From Pantoea sp. AS-PWVM4 (GTDB lineage: Bacteria; Pseudomonadota; Gammaproteobacteria; Enterobacterales; Enterobacteriaceae): 64,000 nt of DNA. Shown in pieces: positions 9,045 through 19,282 of the stretch. How positions within the stretch are numbered: the stretch's first letter is position 1; each line of letters opens with the position of its first letter. The stretch is taken from contig NZ_ASZC01000023.1 in assembly GCF_000468095.1 (NCBI RefSeq), positions 50,688-114,687 on the forward strand, read 5' to 3'. A program made the position numbers and the translations under genes. The notes under the pieces are model-generated. The model saw only the letters and a program-made list of their open reading frames with translations, searched no databases and was not told the DNA's origin.

Positions 9045-11222
9045 TTAGCTTTTCGTTTCTTTGCCGTATTCGTAGTTGTAGTAGTCGTAGCCATAACCGT
9101 AGGCATTCGACGCTTTACGTACCACGGCGTTGAGGATAACGCCTTTAATTTCGATACCGTTCTGTGCGAAACGACGGTAGCTGACATCCAGTTCCTTGGT
9201 GGTGTTGGTCTCGAAGCGCGCCACCATCAGTGAGGTTCCCGCCAGCTTACCGATAATGGAGGCATCGGTGACGGCCAGAATCGGCGGTGTATCGATCAAC
9301 ACCAGGTCATAGTTCTTACCGGCCCACTCCAGCAGCTCACTCATGCGGCGGTGCATCAGTAACTCTGACGGGTTCGGTGGCACCTGACCACGCGGCAGGA
9401 AATCAAACCCATAAACACCTTTCTGAATCATGGCTGGCGAGAATTCAGTCTTACCCGACAGCACATTAGACAGACCAACCTTATTCTCCGCACCAAGCAG
9501 TTCGTGGGTATAACCACGACGCATATCACCATCGATGAACAACACGCGCTGACCGGCTTTTGACACCAGCGTCGCCAGGTTGGCGCAGATAAAGGTTTTA
9601 CCAATACCCGGGCTGGCACCGGTGATCATCAGGATGTTGTTCTTCGCTTCCATCATGGCGAAATGCAGGCTGGTACGCAGGCTACGAATCGCTTCGATGG
9701 AGAGGTCAGTCGGGTTACCCAGCGCCAGCAACGTATTGTGCGGGTCGCTTTTCTCCTTGTGACCACGACGCGCCAGCGCTTCGGTATCCTTCTTACGCTG
9801 CCAGTCCGACAAGGGAACACTGGCGTAGACATTCATGCCCAGCTCTTCCAGCTGTTCCGGGTTCTCGATACCGTGGTGGAACAGCGCTTTCAGCAGCACC
9901 AGACCGACTGACAACATCAGACCAACAATCAGGCTGGCGGCGATAATCAGCAGTTTCTTCGGTGCCACAGGTGACGCGGCCGTCTCTGCCTGGTCGATAA
10001 TACGCACATCGCCAACGGTACTGGCTTTACTGATACCCAGCTCTTGCTGACGGTTCAGTAACTGCATGTAGATTTCCTGCCCTGCCTGCACATCACGGGT
10101 CAGACGCAGAATCTCCTGCTGGGTTTGCGGCATCTGGGCAATTTTCTTGTTCAGATTGGCCTGCTCATTTTCCAGCGTTTTGCGTTTTTCCAGCAGCGCG
10201 CGGTACGTCGGGTGATCTTTGGTATACAGCTGTGACACTTCCGCTTCACGGAAGGTCAGCTCGTTAAGCTGGCTCTGGACGCTGACAGACGAGTCCAACG
10301 CTGATTTCGCTTCCAGCGACATATCCACCGATTCGTTTTCACGGCGGTAAGCGTTCAACTTGTCTTCTGCCACATTCAGACTTTCACGTACTTCGGGCAG
10401 CTGATTTTTCAGGAAGTCGAGGCTCTTCGCCGCCTGCTCCGATTTGCGATCAACGTTCTGCAACAGATAGTTGTTCACAATCTGGTTCAGGACACGACTG
10501 GCCTGATCCTGGTCTTCGTCCTGGTATTCCAGACCCAGTACGCCGGTATCTTTCCCTTTATCAGCCACGGTCAGGTTAGCCAGCACCGCTTTGATCGCCT
10601 GCAGATCGCTCAGCTTGGTGACATCAAAGCTGGTGCCGGTATCAGCCTCAATACCGCTTACCAACATGGTCACTTCGCCGTGCTGCTCCAGCTGGCCCAC
10701 GCGGCCTTTGAACAACTCATCGCCGTCGCTGGTGACGGTGTAGGTCTGCGGACCAGTCACTTCCAGCTGTACGGTGCGTTTCTCAATTGAGCGCGGGATT
10801 TCCAGACGGGTAATGGCGATTTGCGCGGGTTTGTTGCCCATCAGGCGCGACAAACCTTTACCAATAATCGGGAAATAGTTTTGTTGCACCACGGTATCCA
10901 GACCGAGGTCATTTACCGTCTTACCCAACACCATGCGAGATTCAAGAATCTGAATTTCGGTATCTGAAGCCGGGGTTGAAGGAATAATGTCCTGTAAGTC
11001 ATTCAATACCGAGTTGGTATTTTTTTGCTCGACCTGCACCATGGCATCGGCGCTGTAGATCGGTGTCGCGAACAGTGTGTAAAGGGTGCCCGCTAGCATG
11101 AAGAAGGCGGTAACAGCGACAATGATCCAGCGATGGTCAATGAGCTGTCCCACAAGATGCGCCAGATCCCATCCATTCGAATCCTCTTTCGGCGCTGTCA
11201 TAACCTTGTTTTTTATATTCAT
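9045..11222 (-). CDS. amsA: Wzc/AmsA polysaccharide co-polymerase and tyrosine autokinase
   Basis: Inner-membrane BY-kinase controlling exopolysaccharide chain length and export with Wza and Wzb. An N-terminal Wzz domain has a transmembrane segment (about residues 28-48), a long periplasmic coiled-coil region with the GNVR-type end follows, then a second membrane segment near residues 420-445. The cytoplasmic kinase has Walker A GASPGIGKT near residue 533, Walker A' VLFIDGDMRRG and Walker B LVLIDTPP. The C-terminus ends in a tyrosine cluster (YGYGYDYYNYEYG), the autophosphorylation tail dephosphorylated by Wzb. The ATG at 11222 has GGGA upstream; an in-frame TTG at 11234 would add four residues but lacks a site. 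It follows amsI directly. Confidence 0.95.
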   Translation of the reverse strand: MNIKNKVMTAPKEDSNGWDLAHLVGQLIDHRWIIVAVTAFFMLAGTLYTLFATPIYSADAMVQVEQKNTNSVLNDLQDIIPSTPASDTEIQILESRMVLGKTVNDLGLDTVVQQNYFPIIGKGLSRLMGNKPAQIAITRLEIPRSIEKRTVQLEVTGPQTYTVTSDGDELFKGRVGQLEQHGEVTMLVSGIEADTGTSFDVTKLSDLQAIKAVLANLTVADKGKDTGVLGLEYQDEDQDQASRVLNQIVNNYLLQNVDRKSEQAAKSLDFLKNQLPEVRESLNVAEDKLNAYRRENESVDMSLEAKSALDSSVSVQSQLNELTFREAEVSQLYTKDHPTYRALLEKRKTLENEQANLNKKIAQMPQTQQEILRLTRDVQAGQEIYMQLLNRQQELGISKASTVGDVRIIDQAETAASPVAPKKLLIIAASLIVGLMLSVGLVLLKALFHHGIENPEQLEELGMNVYASVPLSDWQRKKDTEALARRGHKEKSDPHNTLLALGNPTDLSIEAIRSLRTSLHFAMMEAKNNILMITGASPGIGKTFICANLATLVSKAGQRVLFIDGDMRRGYTHELLGAENKVGLSNVLSGKTEFSPAMIQKGVYGFDFLPRGQVPPNPSELLMHRRMSELLEWAGKNYDLVLIDTPPILAVTDASIIGKLAGTSLMVARFETNTTKELDVSYRRFAQNGIEIKGVILNAVVRKASNAYGYGYDYYNYEYGKETKS

Positions 11223-11234
11223 GGATAATCCCAA

Positions 11235-11669
11235 CTATCGGCTTAGTACGTTGACCCATTTCTGGGTAGCGTTTTCCAGTAACCCGTAAACCTCTTCAAA
11301 GGCCTCACGGCTTTTTTTGTACGGGTCCGCTATTTCCTGTTGGTTGAGCCAGTGCCCAAGCAGCATGGTTTTCCCGCGCGCGGCTGGATCGATGCGATTT
11401 ACCTGTTCAACATGACGCTTTTCCATCACCAGGATCAGGTCATAGTCACGACACATATCTGCCGTTAACTGTTGAGCATGATGTCCCGCCAGCGAGAGGC
11501 CATGTCTGGCGGCCACATCACTGGCGGTCTGGTCTGCCGGGGAGCCACGCAAGGCACCCAACCCGGCAGACGCTACCCGGGTTTCAGGTAAAGCGCGTTT
11601 GAACAGACGCTCCCCGGTAGGGGAGCGGCAAATGTTGCCGACACAGACGACTAACACGGACGTAATCAT
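11235..11669 (-). CDS. amsI: Low-molecular-weight protein tyrosine phosphatase AmsI/Wzb
   Basis: Protein of 144 residues with the phosphatase P-loop C9-VGNIC-R15-S at the N-terminus and the general-acid aspartate in the DPYKKS motif near residue 115. It dephosphorylates the tyrosine tail of Wzc, encoded directly downstream, so that export and polymerisation can cycle. It starts 10 bases after the wza stop. The length is typical of Wzb/AmsI proteins. Confidence 0.95.
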   Translation of the reverse strand: MITSVLVVCVGNICRSPTGERLFKRALPETRVASAGLGALRGSPADQTASDVAARHGLSLAGHHAQQLTADMCRDYDLILVMEKRHVEQVNRIDPAARGKTMLLGHWLNQQEIADPYKKSREAFEEVYGLLENATQKWVNVLSR

Positions 11670-11678
11670 GGTTAAACC

Positions 11679-12818
11679 TTAGTCTGACCAGTTGCGGAAA
11701 CGCAGTGCTGCGGAGCTTGCATCATCAATACCCACAATGGTCGGTAACAGCGCGGAAATCACACGGTTCCAGCGGGTGAGCGGAGTGGAGGTGACATAAA
11801 CAATGTCATACGGCTCCAGTTGGAATTCGGTGCCCATCACCATCGACGCCGCATCTTTGGTATTCAACTGATAGATGTTGGCAATCTTGGTGCGGTTGCT
11901 GCCACGAATAGGACGAATAACAAATACGCCGGTGGCATCGGCTGTGGTCTGATCCATACCCTGCGCATTGCCCAGTGCTTCGGCTAGCGTCATACCGCTG
12001 CGGTCCATCTTCAGCGTGGTCTGCTGCTTCACTTCGCCCATCACGAAAATCTTCAGATCATCGTTACGTGGCACGTAGAGAATATCGCCCGGATACAGCA
12101 GATGGTTCTGGCTCAGGTCACCGTTTTGCATCAACGCCTGCAACGAAATACGCTGCTCGCGGCCATTGTGCGTCAGCACCACATTGCGCCAGTCGGCATC
12201 GGCGGTCAGGCCACCGGCGGCGTTGACGGCATCCAGCACGGTAAGGGGTACGTTGGTGATCGCCTGCTGGCCGGAGGTGGTCACTGAACCACTGATGTAG
12301 GTTTTTTGTGAGCGGAAAGCCGCGACATTCACATCCACCTGTGGGCTTTCGATGTACTGCGCCAGACGACGTGCGATTTCCGCACGGATTTCGGTCACCG
12401 TTCGACCTGCGACGCGCACTTTACCGATATACGGATAGAAGATGGTACCGTCTGCCTGCACCCAGTTACCGGTGTCGCTGGCACTACGATACTGACCTGC
12501 CGGGGTGGTTAATTCCGGGTGATCCCAGACCGTTACGTTAAGCACGTCGCCAATGCCAACACGATATTCGTAGTTCTGAATTTCGTTCTGCAACATTGGG
12601 TTGGCTTGCGCAACCAGCGGTTTCGGGCGCATCTGCTCAACCAGACGCGGCGTTAAAGGAAAGACGTTAACGTATTTGTCGATGTCAAAATTGCTATCCT
12701 GTTGTTCAATGACATCTTTTCCGCTAGTGGAAAGGCGCTGACCTGGTTCGATCGTGCACCCGGATAGAATAGTGGCGGATACCAGTAACGGTATCATTTT
12801 AATTTTCATTGTAATCAT
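11679..12818 (-). CDS. amsH: Outer-membrane polysaccharide export lipoprotein AmsH/Wza
   Basis: Protein of 379 residues with a lipoprotein signal ([14 protein letters not shown], lipobox LSGC, Cys21), so the mature N-terminus is acylated. The polysaccharide-export domain [20 protein letters not shown] begins near residue 86, followed by SLBB-type repeats ([36 protein letters not shown]) and an amphipathic C-terminal helix ending FRNWSD. Wza octamers form the outer-membrane channel of the capsule/EPS system and contact Wzc. The gene lies between amsG and amsI. Confidence 0.95.
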   Translation of the reverse strand: MITMKIKMIPLLVSATILSGCTIEPGQRLSTSGKDVIEQQDSNFDIDKYVNVFPLTPRLVEQMRPKPLVAQANPMLQNEIQNYEYRVGIGDVLNVTVWDHPELTTPAGQYRSASDTGNWVQADGTIFYPYIGKVRVAGRTVTEIRAEIARRLAQYIESPQVDVNVAAFRSQKTYISGSVTTSGQQAITNVPLTVLDAVNAAGGLTADADWRNVVLTHNGREQRISLQALMQNGDLSQNHLLYPGDILYVPRNDDLKIFVMGEVKQQTTLKMDRSGMTLAEALGNAQGMDQTTADATGVFVIRPIRGSNRTKIANIYQLNTKDAASMVMGTEFQLEPYDIVYVTSTPLTRWNRVISALLPTIVGIDDASSAALRFRNWSD

Positions 12819-12971
12819 CTGGATCTTCGCTATCAGTTAATGATTGATAGAGGCGAAAACGCCGCTGTGTAAGCGTCTTACAAAACAAAGACTGACGGGT
12901 TAAACACCGAAACTGTGGGTCATTATCATTTGCTCCCTATGCTTTCTGTTGTCACCCTGCCCTCGCGTCTA

Positions 12972-14405
12972 TCAATAGGCGCCATCGCGCTTGAGCACTA
13001 CGCCAACGGTCTTAAACAGAATCGCGATGTCATTCCATAGCGACCAGTTTTTGACGTACCACGAATCGAAATAGACACGCGTTTCATAGTCAACGTCGTT
13101 ACGACCGCTGACCTGCCACAATCCCGTCATGCCTGGTTTCGCCATCAGGTAATAATCGACATCACCGGCATAACGGCAGAGTTCATCTTCGATAACCGGA
13201 CGCGGTCCCACGAGGCTCATATCGCCACGGACCACGTTCCACAGCTGCGGCAGCTCATCCAGGCTGGTTTTACGAATAAAGTGACCAACCTTTGTGATGC
13301 GCGGGTCATTTTTCAGCTTGAAGTCCTTGTCCCACTCGGCTCGGGCCACCGGATCGGTACGGAGCACCTCTTCCAGCACCTCTTTGGAGTTGATCACCAT
13401 GGAGCGGAACTTCAGGCATTTGAATTTTCGGCCATTCATACCGACACGTTCATGACCATAAATTGGATTGCCACCGTCACGTCCGACAAGGAACCCTAAC
13501 ACCAGCAGGGCTGGGGACAGCGCGATGATAATGCTGAGTGCACCGACAATATCGAACGCGCGCTTCAGGCAGCGTGAGGTGCGTTTTGCCAGGTTGTTAT
13601 TAACGCGCAAAATCATCACTTCATGGCTGAAGATATACGCCATATCGGTGCCGTAGAGCGGTACACCACGCAGGGTCGGGATCACTGACACCGAACGGCA
13701 GTTGTGCATCGCCAACGTCTTCAACCAATTATCGCGGTACTGACTCTGCTCAAATTCAACGGCGACAATAAACTGCGTTTCATTGTTGGTAAGTTGCCAA
13801 AGTTCGTGTTCGCTGCGTAGCACCGGCACACCTTCGATGCTGGCTTGCGGGCAACTGCCATCAACATCGAAAAAGGCAATTACATCAAATCCCATCACCT
13901 CTTCGCTTTGCAGCGCCTGCCAGGCTTCCACGGCATTTTTGCTGCTGCCAATGATGATGGTCTGCTTTTTCCACAGTCCAAACCGGTTCAGCACACGTTT
14001 TGCAATGGCGCGCCCCAGCGGGATTAACATTAATGCCAGCAGCCAGGTCAGTACCCAGACGAAACGCGACATTTGCCATTGCGACAGTGCGGTAATGGAC
14101 AAATCGATAACTGAGAAAATAAGAATGGTACGAAAGATCTCTTTCAACTCGAACCAAAAAGGTTTGCGATAGGTGAAATGACGCAGCCGCACCCAGAACC
14201 AGCCAACACAAATAATCGACAAACAGATGTGCGTGGCGATTTTTAAATTGAGGTCTTTTTCAGAAATATCTGCCAGTGGGGAATTCGTGAGCGAATTAAT
14301 GAGTGCCAGAGCAATAAACAACGCCGCGTTGAAACAAATTAAATCCGAGCACGCCAGTAAAATTTTAGTGAGAAGACTTTTATAGGTAAATTCGTTATCG
14401 CGCAT
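12972..14405 (-). CDS. amsG: Undecaprenyl-phosphate sugar phosphotransferase AmsG
   Basis: Initiating enzyme of repeat-unit synthesis, transferring a hexose-1-phosphate (galactose in amylovoran and stewartan) to undecaprenyl phosphate at the inner membrane. The protein has 477 residues: four hydrophobic segments in the first 130 residues, a CoA-binding-like Rossmann region ([20 protein letters not shown]), one further membrane segment near residues 283-305, and the C-terminal bacterial sugar transferase domain from [10 protein letters not shown] to the end with [18 protein letters not shown] and VGPRPV motifs. It is the first structural gene of the operon, behind a long leader. Which hexose is used cannot be seen directly. 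Confidence 0.93.
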   Translation of the reverse strand: MRDNEFTYKSLLTKILLACSDLICFNAALFIALALINSLTNSPLADISEKDLNLKIATHICLSIICVGWFWVRLRHFTYRKPFWFELKEIFRTILIFSVIDLSITALSQWQMSRFVWVLTWLLALMLIPLGRAIAKRVLNRFGLWKKQTIIIGSSKNAVEAWQALQSEEVMGFDVIAFFDVDGSCPQASIEGVPVLRSEHELWQLTNNETQFIVAVEFEQSQYRDNWLKTLAMHNCRSVSVIPTLRGVPLYGTDMAYIFSHEVMILRVNNNLAKRTSRCLKRAFDIVGALSIIIALSPALLVLGFLVGRDGGNPIYGHERVGMNGRKFKCLKFRSMVINSKEVLEEVLRTDPVARAEWDKDFKLKNDPRITKVGHFIRKTSLDELPQLWNVVRGDMSLVGPRPVIEDELCRYAGDVDYYLMAKPGMTGLWQVSGRNDVDYETRVYFDSWYVKNWSLWNDIAILFKTVGVVLKRDGAY

Positions 14406-15024
14406 AATTAACTCTTTATTTTATTTCCCTAATCCTTAACGCCTCTGGCCTGTGTAATAAACGAGCGATATTGAAACTGTCATAGAACAGGCAATCTGCG
14501 GGGAAAATCTCTGGCGTTCATGTCAATTCCCTTACCGAGAAAGAAAATTGTGATAAATACCAACAGATTAGTCTGAATTCCTTCAACACTCTTGCAGACC
14601 AGATTCCCAGTTTAAAAAGTACTTCGGACACGCTACCGCCCTTGGCTGTCGCTGCCAATACCGCTTTACTTGCCCTAATTTCCCGTCCGTGGTTACCGGT
14701 TTGCCATGACAATAACTGGCCTTAACCGGGACACGATCACAATTCTCAACATTAAGAAGCTAAACAAGACGCTATTAACTACATAAGCGCAGACATTTAC
14801 TAACACGTTGCTATACTAGTTATTACTGGCTTGTTTACAAGTAGACCCCGTGTTCCCTGCTCTCTTTTAGGAAAAAGACTACCAGTCATTAGTATTGATG
14901 CCATCCCTTTCAGGCCATTCCCACGTAAAAATCAGAAAAGTTCGATATTCAACTTCTGAGCAATTCGCATTAAAAACGAACGCAGTCACGCCCCGAAAAC
15001 AATTAACCACAACAAATTCAGGTA
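14406..15024 (-). promoter_or_regulatory. Long untranslated leader of the exopolysaccharide operon
   Basis: No supported gene lies between amsG and yegH. On the minus strand this stretch reads as a leader of about 620 nt from a predicted start near 15025 to the amsG ATG, and it contains the JUMPstart/ops element. A long leader upstream of amsG/cpsA is also known in E. amylovora and P. stewartii. It is noticeably richer in A+T than the coding DNA. Confidence 0.65.
14629..14660 (-). promoter_or_regulatory. JUMPstart sequence with ops element
   Basis: The reverse complement of 14629-14640 is exactly GGCGGTAGCGTG, the ops element that pauses RNA polymerase and recruits the antiterminator RfaH. 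The adjoining GGCAGCGACAGCCAAG matches the rest of the JUMPstart consensus closely. It lies about 225 nt upstream of amsG within the leader, where RfaH could load to carry polymerase through the long operon and past the wzc attenuator. Confidence 0.85.
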
Positions 15025-15031
15025 TGCGGTG

Positions 15032-15084
15032 TTTATCCATACATTCAACTTATCTGTCAAAAAAACCCTCTCGGATTATTCCTT
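15032..15084 (-). promoter_or_regulatory. amsG promoter with RcsAB box
   Basis: On the minus strand AAGGAATAATCCGA (15071-15084) matches 13 of 14 positions of the RcsAB consensus TRVGAAWAWTSYGR. It is followed by a perfect -35 TTGACA (15055-15060), a 17-nt spacer and GATAAA (15032-15037) as -10. The box would be centred near -52, a normal activator position. In E. amylovora and P. stewartii the amsG/cpsA promoter is controlled by RcsAB from a similarly distant site. Confidence 0.75.
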
Positions 15085-15192
15085 ATTACGCTGCTGCACT
15101 ACGGAAATCGGCAAGGTCGGGGTATTTGTTCCCCTCACAGGATTAACTATGATAAGACTAAGCTCATTCTCAGACATTCAGGTGATGAAAGC

Positions 15193-16764
15193 ATGTTGGA
15201 GTGGATCGCTGATCCCTCGCTCTGGGCAGGATTAGTCACGCTAATCGTTCTTGAGCTGGTTCTGGGCATTGATAACCTGGTTTTCATTGCCATTCTGGTG
15301 GAAAAACTACCCCCTGTGGTGCGCGATCGCGCTCGCGTGATTGGTCTGCTGCTGGCGTTGCTATTGCGCCTGGTGCTGCTGGCTTCGCTTTCCTGGCTGG
15401 TCACGCTGACCCAGCCGCTGTTTACCCTGTGGCAACACAGCTACAGCGCCCGCGATTTGCTGCTGTTTGCCGGAGGGGTATTTCTCCTTTATAAAGCCAC
15501 CACCGAACTGAATGACCGTCTTGAAGGCAGCGACGAGGACAACGGTCAAACCAAAAATGGCGCTAAATTCTGGCCGGTAGTCGCGCAAATTGTGGTGCTG
15601 GATGCCATTTTCTCGTTGGATGCGGTGATTACCGCCGTGGGGATGGTCAATGAATTGCCGGTAATGATGACGGCGGTGACCATTGCTATCTTGCTGATGT
15701 TAATGGCCAGCAAACCCTTAACGCGCTTCGTCAATAGCCACCCCACCATCGTGATTCTCTGCCTCAGTTTTCTGCTGATGATTGGCTTCAGCCTTGTCGC
15801 TGAAGGACTCGGTTTTATCATCCCGAAAGGTTACCTGTACGCCGCTATCGGTTTCTCGATTCTGATTGAAATGTTTAACCAGCTGGCGATGTTCAACCGT
15901 CGTCGTTTTCTCTCCGCAGGCCGTCCCTTGCGCCAGCGTACCGCCGAAGCCGTATTACGTATTTTGCGCGGAGAAGCACAGCGAGCAGAGCTGGACGCCG
16001 ATACCGCCTCATTGCTAAGTGATGAAGAAGGCGCGCTGTTTAACCGACAGGAGCGACGGATGATCGCACGCGTGCTGGGGTTGGGACAGCGTCAAATCAG
16101 CAGCATCATGACCTCACGTCACGATATCGAGCATATTGATCTGAGTGAAGATCCAGCGGAAATCATGGCCAAGCTCGACCGTAATCAACACACGCGCATT
16201 TTGATTACCGAAAAGGGCAATGAACCGCTCGGTGTCGTCCATGTGATTGATTTAATGCATCAGTCGCTGCACGCAAAATCACTGGATTTACGTTCACTCA
16301 TCCGCCAACCGTTGGTTTTTCCCGAGCGCGTCACACTGCTACAGGCACTGGAGCAATTTCGTCAGGCACGCACGCATTTTGCCTTTGTAGTCGATGAGTT
16401 TGGCTCGGTGGAAGGTGTGGTTACCTTGAGTGATGTGATGGAAACCATTGCCGGCAATCTCCCCAATGAAGGGGAAGAGATTGATCCCCGCTACGACATC
16501 CAACCCGGCCCGCAAGGCGGGTGGATTGCCAACGGACATATGCCGCTGGAGGATCTGGCGACCTATGTCCGGCTGCCGCTGGATGAAAAGCGCAATTATC
16601 ACACACTGGCCGGTTTGCTGATGGATAGCCTCCAGCATGTGCCGCAGGAAGGTGAGGAGTTGCAGGTGGGGGATTATCTATTGCGGACATTGCGGGTGGA
16701 AAATCATCGCGTCCAGAAGGTAGAGATTGTGCCGCTGGACAGAATAGGCGATCCACTTTCGTAA
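15193..16764 (+). CDS. yegH: YegH: TerC-like membrane protein with CBS and CorC/HlyC domains
   Basis: Protein of 523 residues closely matching E. coli YegH. The first 235 residues form a TerC-type integral membrane domain with seven or so helices and the [16 protein letters not shown] motif (here [16 protein letters not shown]) and [21 protein letters not shown] pair follows (residues about 300-420, containing [14 protein letters not shown] and [19 protein letters not shown]), then a C-terminal CorC/HlyC transporter-associated domain. The family is linked to metal-ion handling; the substrate of YegH is not established. GGTGATGAAAGC precedes the ATG. It is divergent from the exopolysaccharide operon, as in E. 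coli next to wza. Confidence 0.93.
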   Translation: MLEWIADPSLWAGLVTLIVLELVLGIDNLVFIAILVEKLPPVVRDRARVIGLLLALLLRLVLLASLSWLVTLTQPLFTLWQHSYSARDLLLFAGGVFLLYKATTELNDRLEGSDEDNGQTKNGAKFWPVVAQIVVLDAIFSLDAVITAVGMVNELPVMMTAVTIAILLMLMASKPLTRFVNSHPTIVILCLSFLLMIGFSLVAEGLGFIIPKGYLYAAIGFSILIEMFNQLAMFNRRRFLSAGRPLRQRTAEAVLRILRGEAQRAELDADTASLLSDEEGALFNRQERRMIARVLGLGQRQISSIMTSRHDIEHIDLSEDPAEIMAKLDRNQHTRILITEKGNEPLGVVHVIDLMHQSLHAKSLDLRSLIRQPLVFPERVTLLQALEQFRQARTHFAFVVDEFGSVEGVVTLSDVMETIAGNLPNEGEEIDPRYDIQPGPQGGWIANGHMPLEDLATYVRLPLDEKRNYHTLAGLLMDSLQHVPQEGEELQVGDYLLRTLRVENHRVQKVEIVPLDRIGDPLS

Positions 16765-16788
16765 CAGCGCGATAAATCGCGCCGTTAC
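16761..16788. repeat. REP-like palindrome, copy 2
   Basis: GTAACAGCGCGATAAATCGCGCCGTTAC is a near-perfect palindrome between the convergent ends of yegH and asmA. It overlaps the yegH stop codon and could fold as a bidirectional terminator. Confidence 0.8.
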
Positions 16789-16797
16789 GTTGGTCAA

Positions 16798-18597
16798 TCA
16801 GGGTTTCTTCTGTGATGATTGCTGACGATCCAGCCACTGTTCCAGTCGGTTCTTCGCTTCGCTTTGCAATTGCTGGCGCAATACCTGATCTACCGGCAGC
16901 GAGTACTGCAAATTATCCCACGGCCCGTACATCCGCAGGGGGATGGTCTGCTCATTCATGACCGCAGCCAGCTTCTCGTCCCCTTTCCAGCCACGCAACA
17001 TCATATTGATGGTCACATCCAACTGACGGGTAAGCAGATTGATATTCCCCTGGCTCTGTACCGCCAGATGATTGCTGCCGCCCTGTAAATCAGGCAGCGT
17101 GACAACACCTTTATTCAGGCTGATGCGGCCACTCAGTTGCTGGATGCTCTGATCTTCACCTTCATCATTGCTGAGGCGATTGCTGACGCGCGCCACGGCA
17201 CGGCTCACCATCTGTTGCAGATTAAGCTGCGCGAGTTGCAGGTTGGTCGCCGTCAGCTCTGCACTACCCTGCCACTTCTGTTTAGCATCATCAATGCTCA
17301 GACCACTGCCGCTCAAATCCCCTTGCAGAGATACCGTCCCCTGAAGCACTTCCGGCAAGGCAAACGCCTTCAGCAATGGCGCAATCGCCACCTGCTGCAA
17401 TTCGGGTTGCAGTGTCACCGTGGTGATTGGATGACGAATATCGACAGTGCCCGGAATAGAAAATTGCCCGTCACCCAACTTGCCCTGTAATTGACTCAGC
17501 GTCATCAACCCTTCCTGGTTGCTCGCCGTCAGTTGCAACTGACTGAGCGTCAGGCCACGCCATACCGCCTGATCTGCCGTCAGGTTGAGCGCCAGATCCA
17601 TCATATTCAGCGGAGAATCGCTATTGTCACGTTCGCGTGGTTCCGCAATCACTGGCGTGCGTATCACAGTGGCATGCTGCGCGGCACTGCTATCAGTTGC
17701 CGGCGCACTGACCATCAGGTTATCGAGGTTAAGCGCCGTCGCATGCAATTTAAGATCAAGCCGCTGCGGCAGCATCAGGCTCCCTTCAGCACTGCCATCA
17801 AGAGAACTGTCGTTGGCGCTCAGCTGCAATTTATTTAAGGCAAACTGCTGCCGGTCACTGTTCCACTCACCCTCACCGCTTAACGTCCCTTTAATCCCCT
17901 GCGTCGGAAGATTCGCGCCATCAAGGGTGTAATCCAGCGCATCAATGCGCCCACTGAGACGATGGGGGTACTGAGCCGCATCGAACTGCCCTTTCAGACT
18001 GACAGTGAAATTACGCTGATTACGTGAAACACGGGTGCTGAGATCGATGCTGGCTTGTTTGCTGGCATCCTGATTCAGGCTGAGATTGAAATCGCGGAAG
18101 TTATATTCGTCGCCACCCTGCTGCTGCCAGATAAGCAGGCTATCAGCAAGTCGTAGCTTACCAATATCGAAAGACCAGCCATTGCTGCTGGTAGTCGGCT
18201 CGGTATCACGCGGCCCCACAGGTGAGCCAGTGGGTTTTTGCGCATCGCTGTCGGGTGTGACACGAATGATGGCATTCTTCAGCATCACCTGACTGACGCT
18301 GAGTTGATGAGAAAGTAATGGCCAGAGATTCACGTCAAGACGCATATTCTCGGCGGTAACCAGCGGCTGGCTGGCACCCGGCGCTGTCAGGCTCATACGC
18401 CCCGCGAGAATACTGAGCTGCGGCCATACATGCCAACGTAAATCGCCGTTAACCTGAAGCCGATAACCACTTCGTTGTTCCACCTGATGTACCATATAGG
18501 TACGAAAGTCGTTGGGGTTTACCAGCAACACCAGAGCGGTCATTCCCGCGACGACCACCACTAACAGGATGGCCAGCGTGGTTATCAATCTTCTCAT
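16798..18597 (-). CDS. asmA: AsmA family outer-membrane lipid-transport/assembly protein
   Basis: Protein of 599 residues (E. coli AsmA is about 617). A single N-terminal membrane anchor (ITTLAILLVVVVAGMTALVLLV) is followed by NPNDFRTYMVHQVEQRSGY, the AsmA signature, then a large periplasmic region rich in short beta strands and a C-terminal AsmA-like domain. Family members bridge the envelope and are implicated in phospholipid delivery to, and protein assembly in, the outer membrane. The gene lies 21 bp after dcd, so udk-dcd-asmA reads as one minus-strand operon, as in E. coli. Confidence 0.93.
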   Translation of the reverse strand: MRRLITTLAILLVVVVAGMTALVLLVNPNDFRTYMVHQVEQRSGYRLQVNGDLRWHVWPQLSILAGRMSLTAPGASQPLVTAENMRLDVNLWPLLSHQLSVSQVMLKNAIIRVTPDSDAQKPTGSPVGPRDTEPTTSSNGWSFDIGKLRLADSLLIWQQQGGDEYNFRDFNLSLNQDASKQASIDLSTRVSRNQRNFTVSLKGQFDAAQYPHRLSGRIDALDYTLDGANLPTQGIKGTLSGEGEWNSDRQQFALNKLQLSANDSSLDGSAEGSLMLPQRLDLKLHATALNLDNLMVSAPATDSSAAQHATVIRTPVIAEPRERDNSDSPLNMMDLALNLTADQAVWRGLTLSQLQLTASNQEGLMTLSQLQGKLGDGQFSIPGTVDIRHPITTVTLQPELQQVAIAPLLKAFALPEVLQGTVSLQGDLSGSGLSIDDAKQKWQGSAELTATNLQLAQLNLQQMVSRAVARVSNRLSNDEGEDQSIQQLSGRISLNKGVVTLPDLQGGSNHLAVQSQGNINLLTRQLDVTINMMLRGWKGDEKLAAVMNEQTIPLRMYGPWDNLQYSLPVDQVLRQQLQSEAKNRLEQWLDRQQSSQKKP

Positions 18598-18618
18598 TAC
18601 TTCCTCAAAGTTTGACGA

Positions 18619-19200
18619 TCAATCTTTGTCGATACGGCTGGCATCAGCACCCTGCTGACCGCGATATTTCGCATCTTCACGACGATTGTAAGGACGCGCT
18701 GCCGGACCAGAGAGCGGCTCAAAGCTTAATGCCCCAATCAACATGCCGGGACGCAACGCCAGCGGCAGCTTACCCGAGTTGTAAAACTCCAGCACAATCC
18801 GTCCCTGCCAGCCGGGATCAATACGGTGCGCCGTAACATGCACCATCAATCCCAGACGCGCCAGTGATGAACGACCATCCAGCCAGCCGACGAGATCATC
18901 GGGTATCGTCACCGACTCCAGCGTCACCGCCAGCGCCAGTTCCCCCGGATGCAGAAAGAAGGCTTCCCCTTCCGGCAGCACGATTTCATCGCTCATCACG
19001 CGGTCCAGCGCAGCACTCACCTCATGCTTCGGACCACTTAAATCGATAAAAGGTGCAGTGTGACCGCTAAACGTGCGGAACTGATTGCCCAGGCGCACAT
19101 CTACGGTGGCCCCATTAATACGTTCAACCGGTGGACGCGGTGTGATCGCCAGCTTACCGCTGTCCAGCCAGGTTTCTATATCGCGATCGCATAATCTCAT
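18619..19200 (-). CDS. dcd: dCTP deaminase
   Basis: Protein of 193 residues from the ATG at 19200 ([17 protein letters not shown]), the start conserved in enterobacterial Dcd; a longer frame from 19356 has no ribosome-binding support. The core motif [20 protein letters not shown] and the catalytic glutamate in GRIVLEFYN are present. It deaminates dCTP to dUTP, the main route to dTMP precursors in enterics, in the cytoplasm. The gene lies between udk (82 bp upstream) and asmA. Confidence 0.95.
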   Translation of the reverse strand: MRLCDRDIETWLDSGKLAITPRPPVERINGATVDVRLGNQFRTFSGHTAPFIDLSGPKHEVSAALDRVMSDEIVLPEGEAFFLHPGELALAVTLESVTIPDDLVGWLDGRSSLARLGLMVHVTAHRIDPGWQGRIVLEFYNSGKLPLALRPGMLIGALSFEPLSGPAARPYNRREDAKYRGQQGADASRIDKD

Positions 19201-19282
19201 CGCTGTAACTCCATGATTTAAGTGTAGCGAAAGGCTGCCATTTGGTGACAACCTGAGCCGCACACGTCCATCCGGACGCGGT

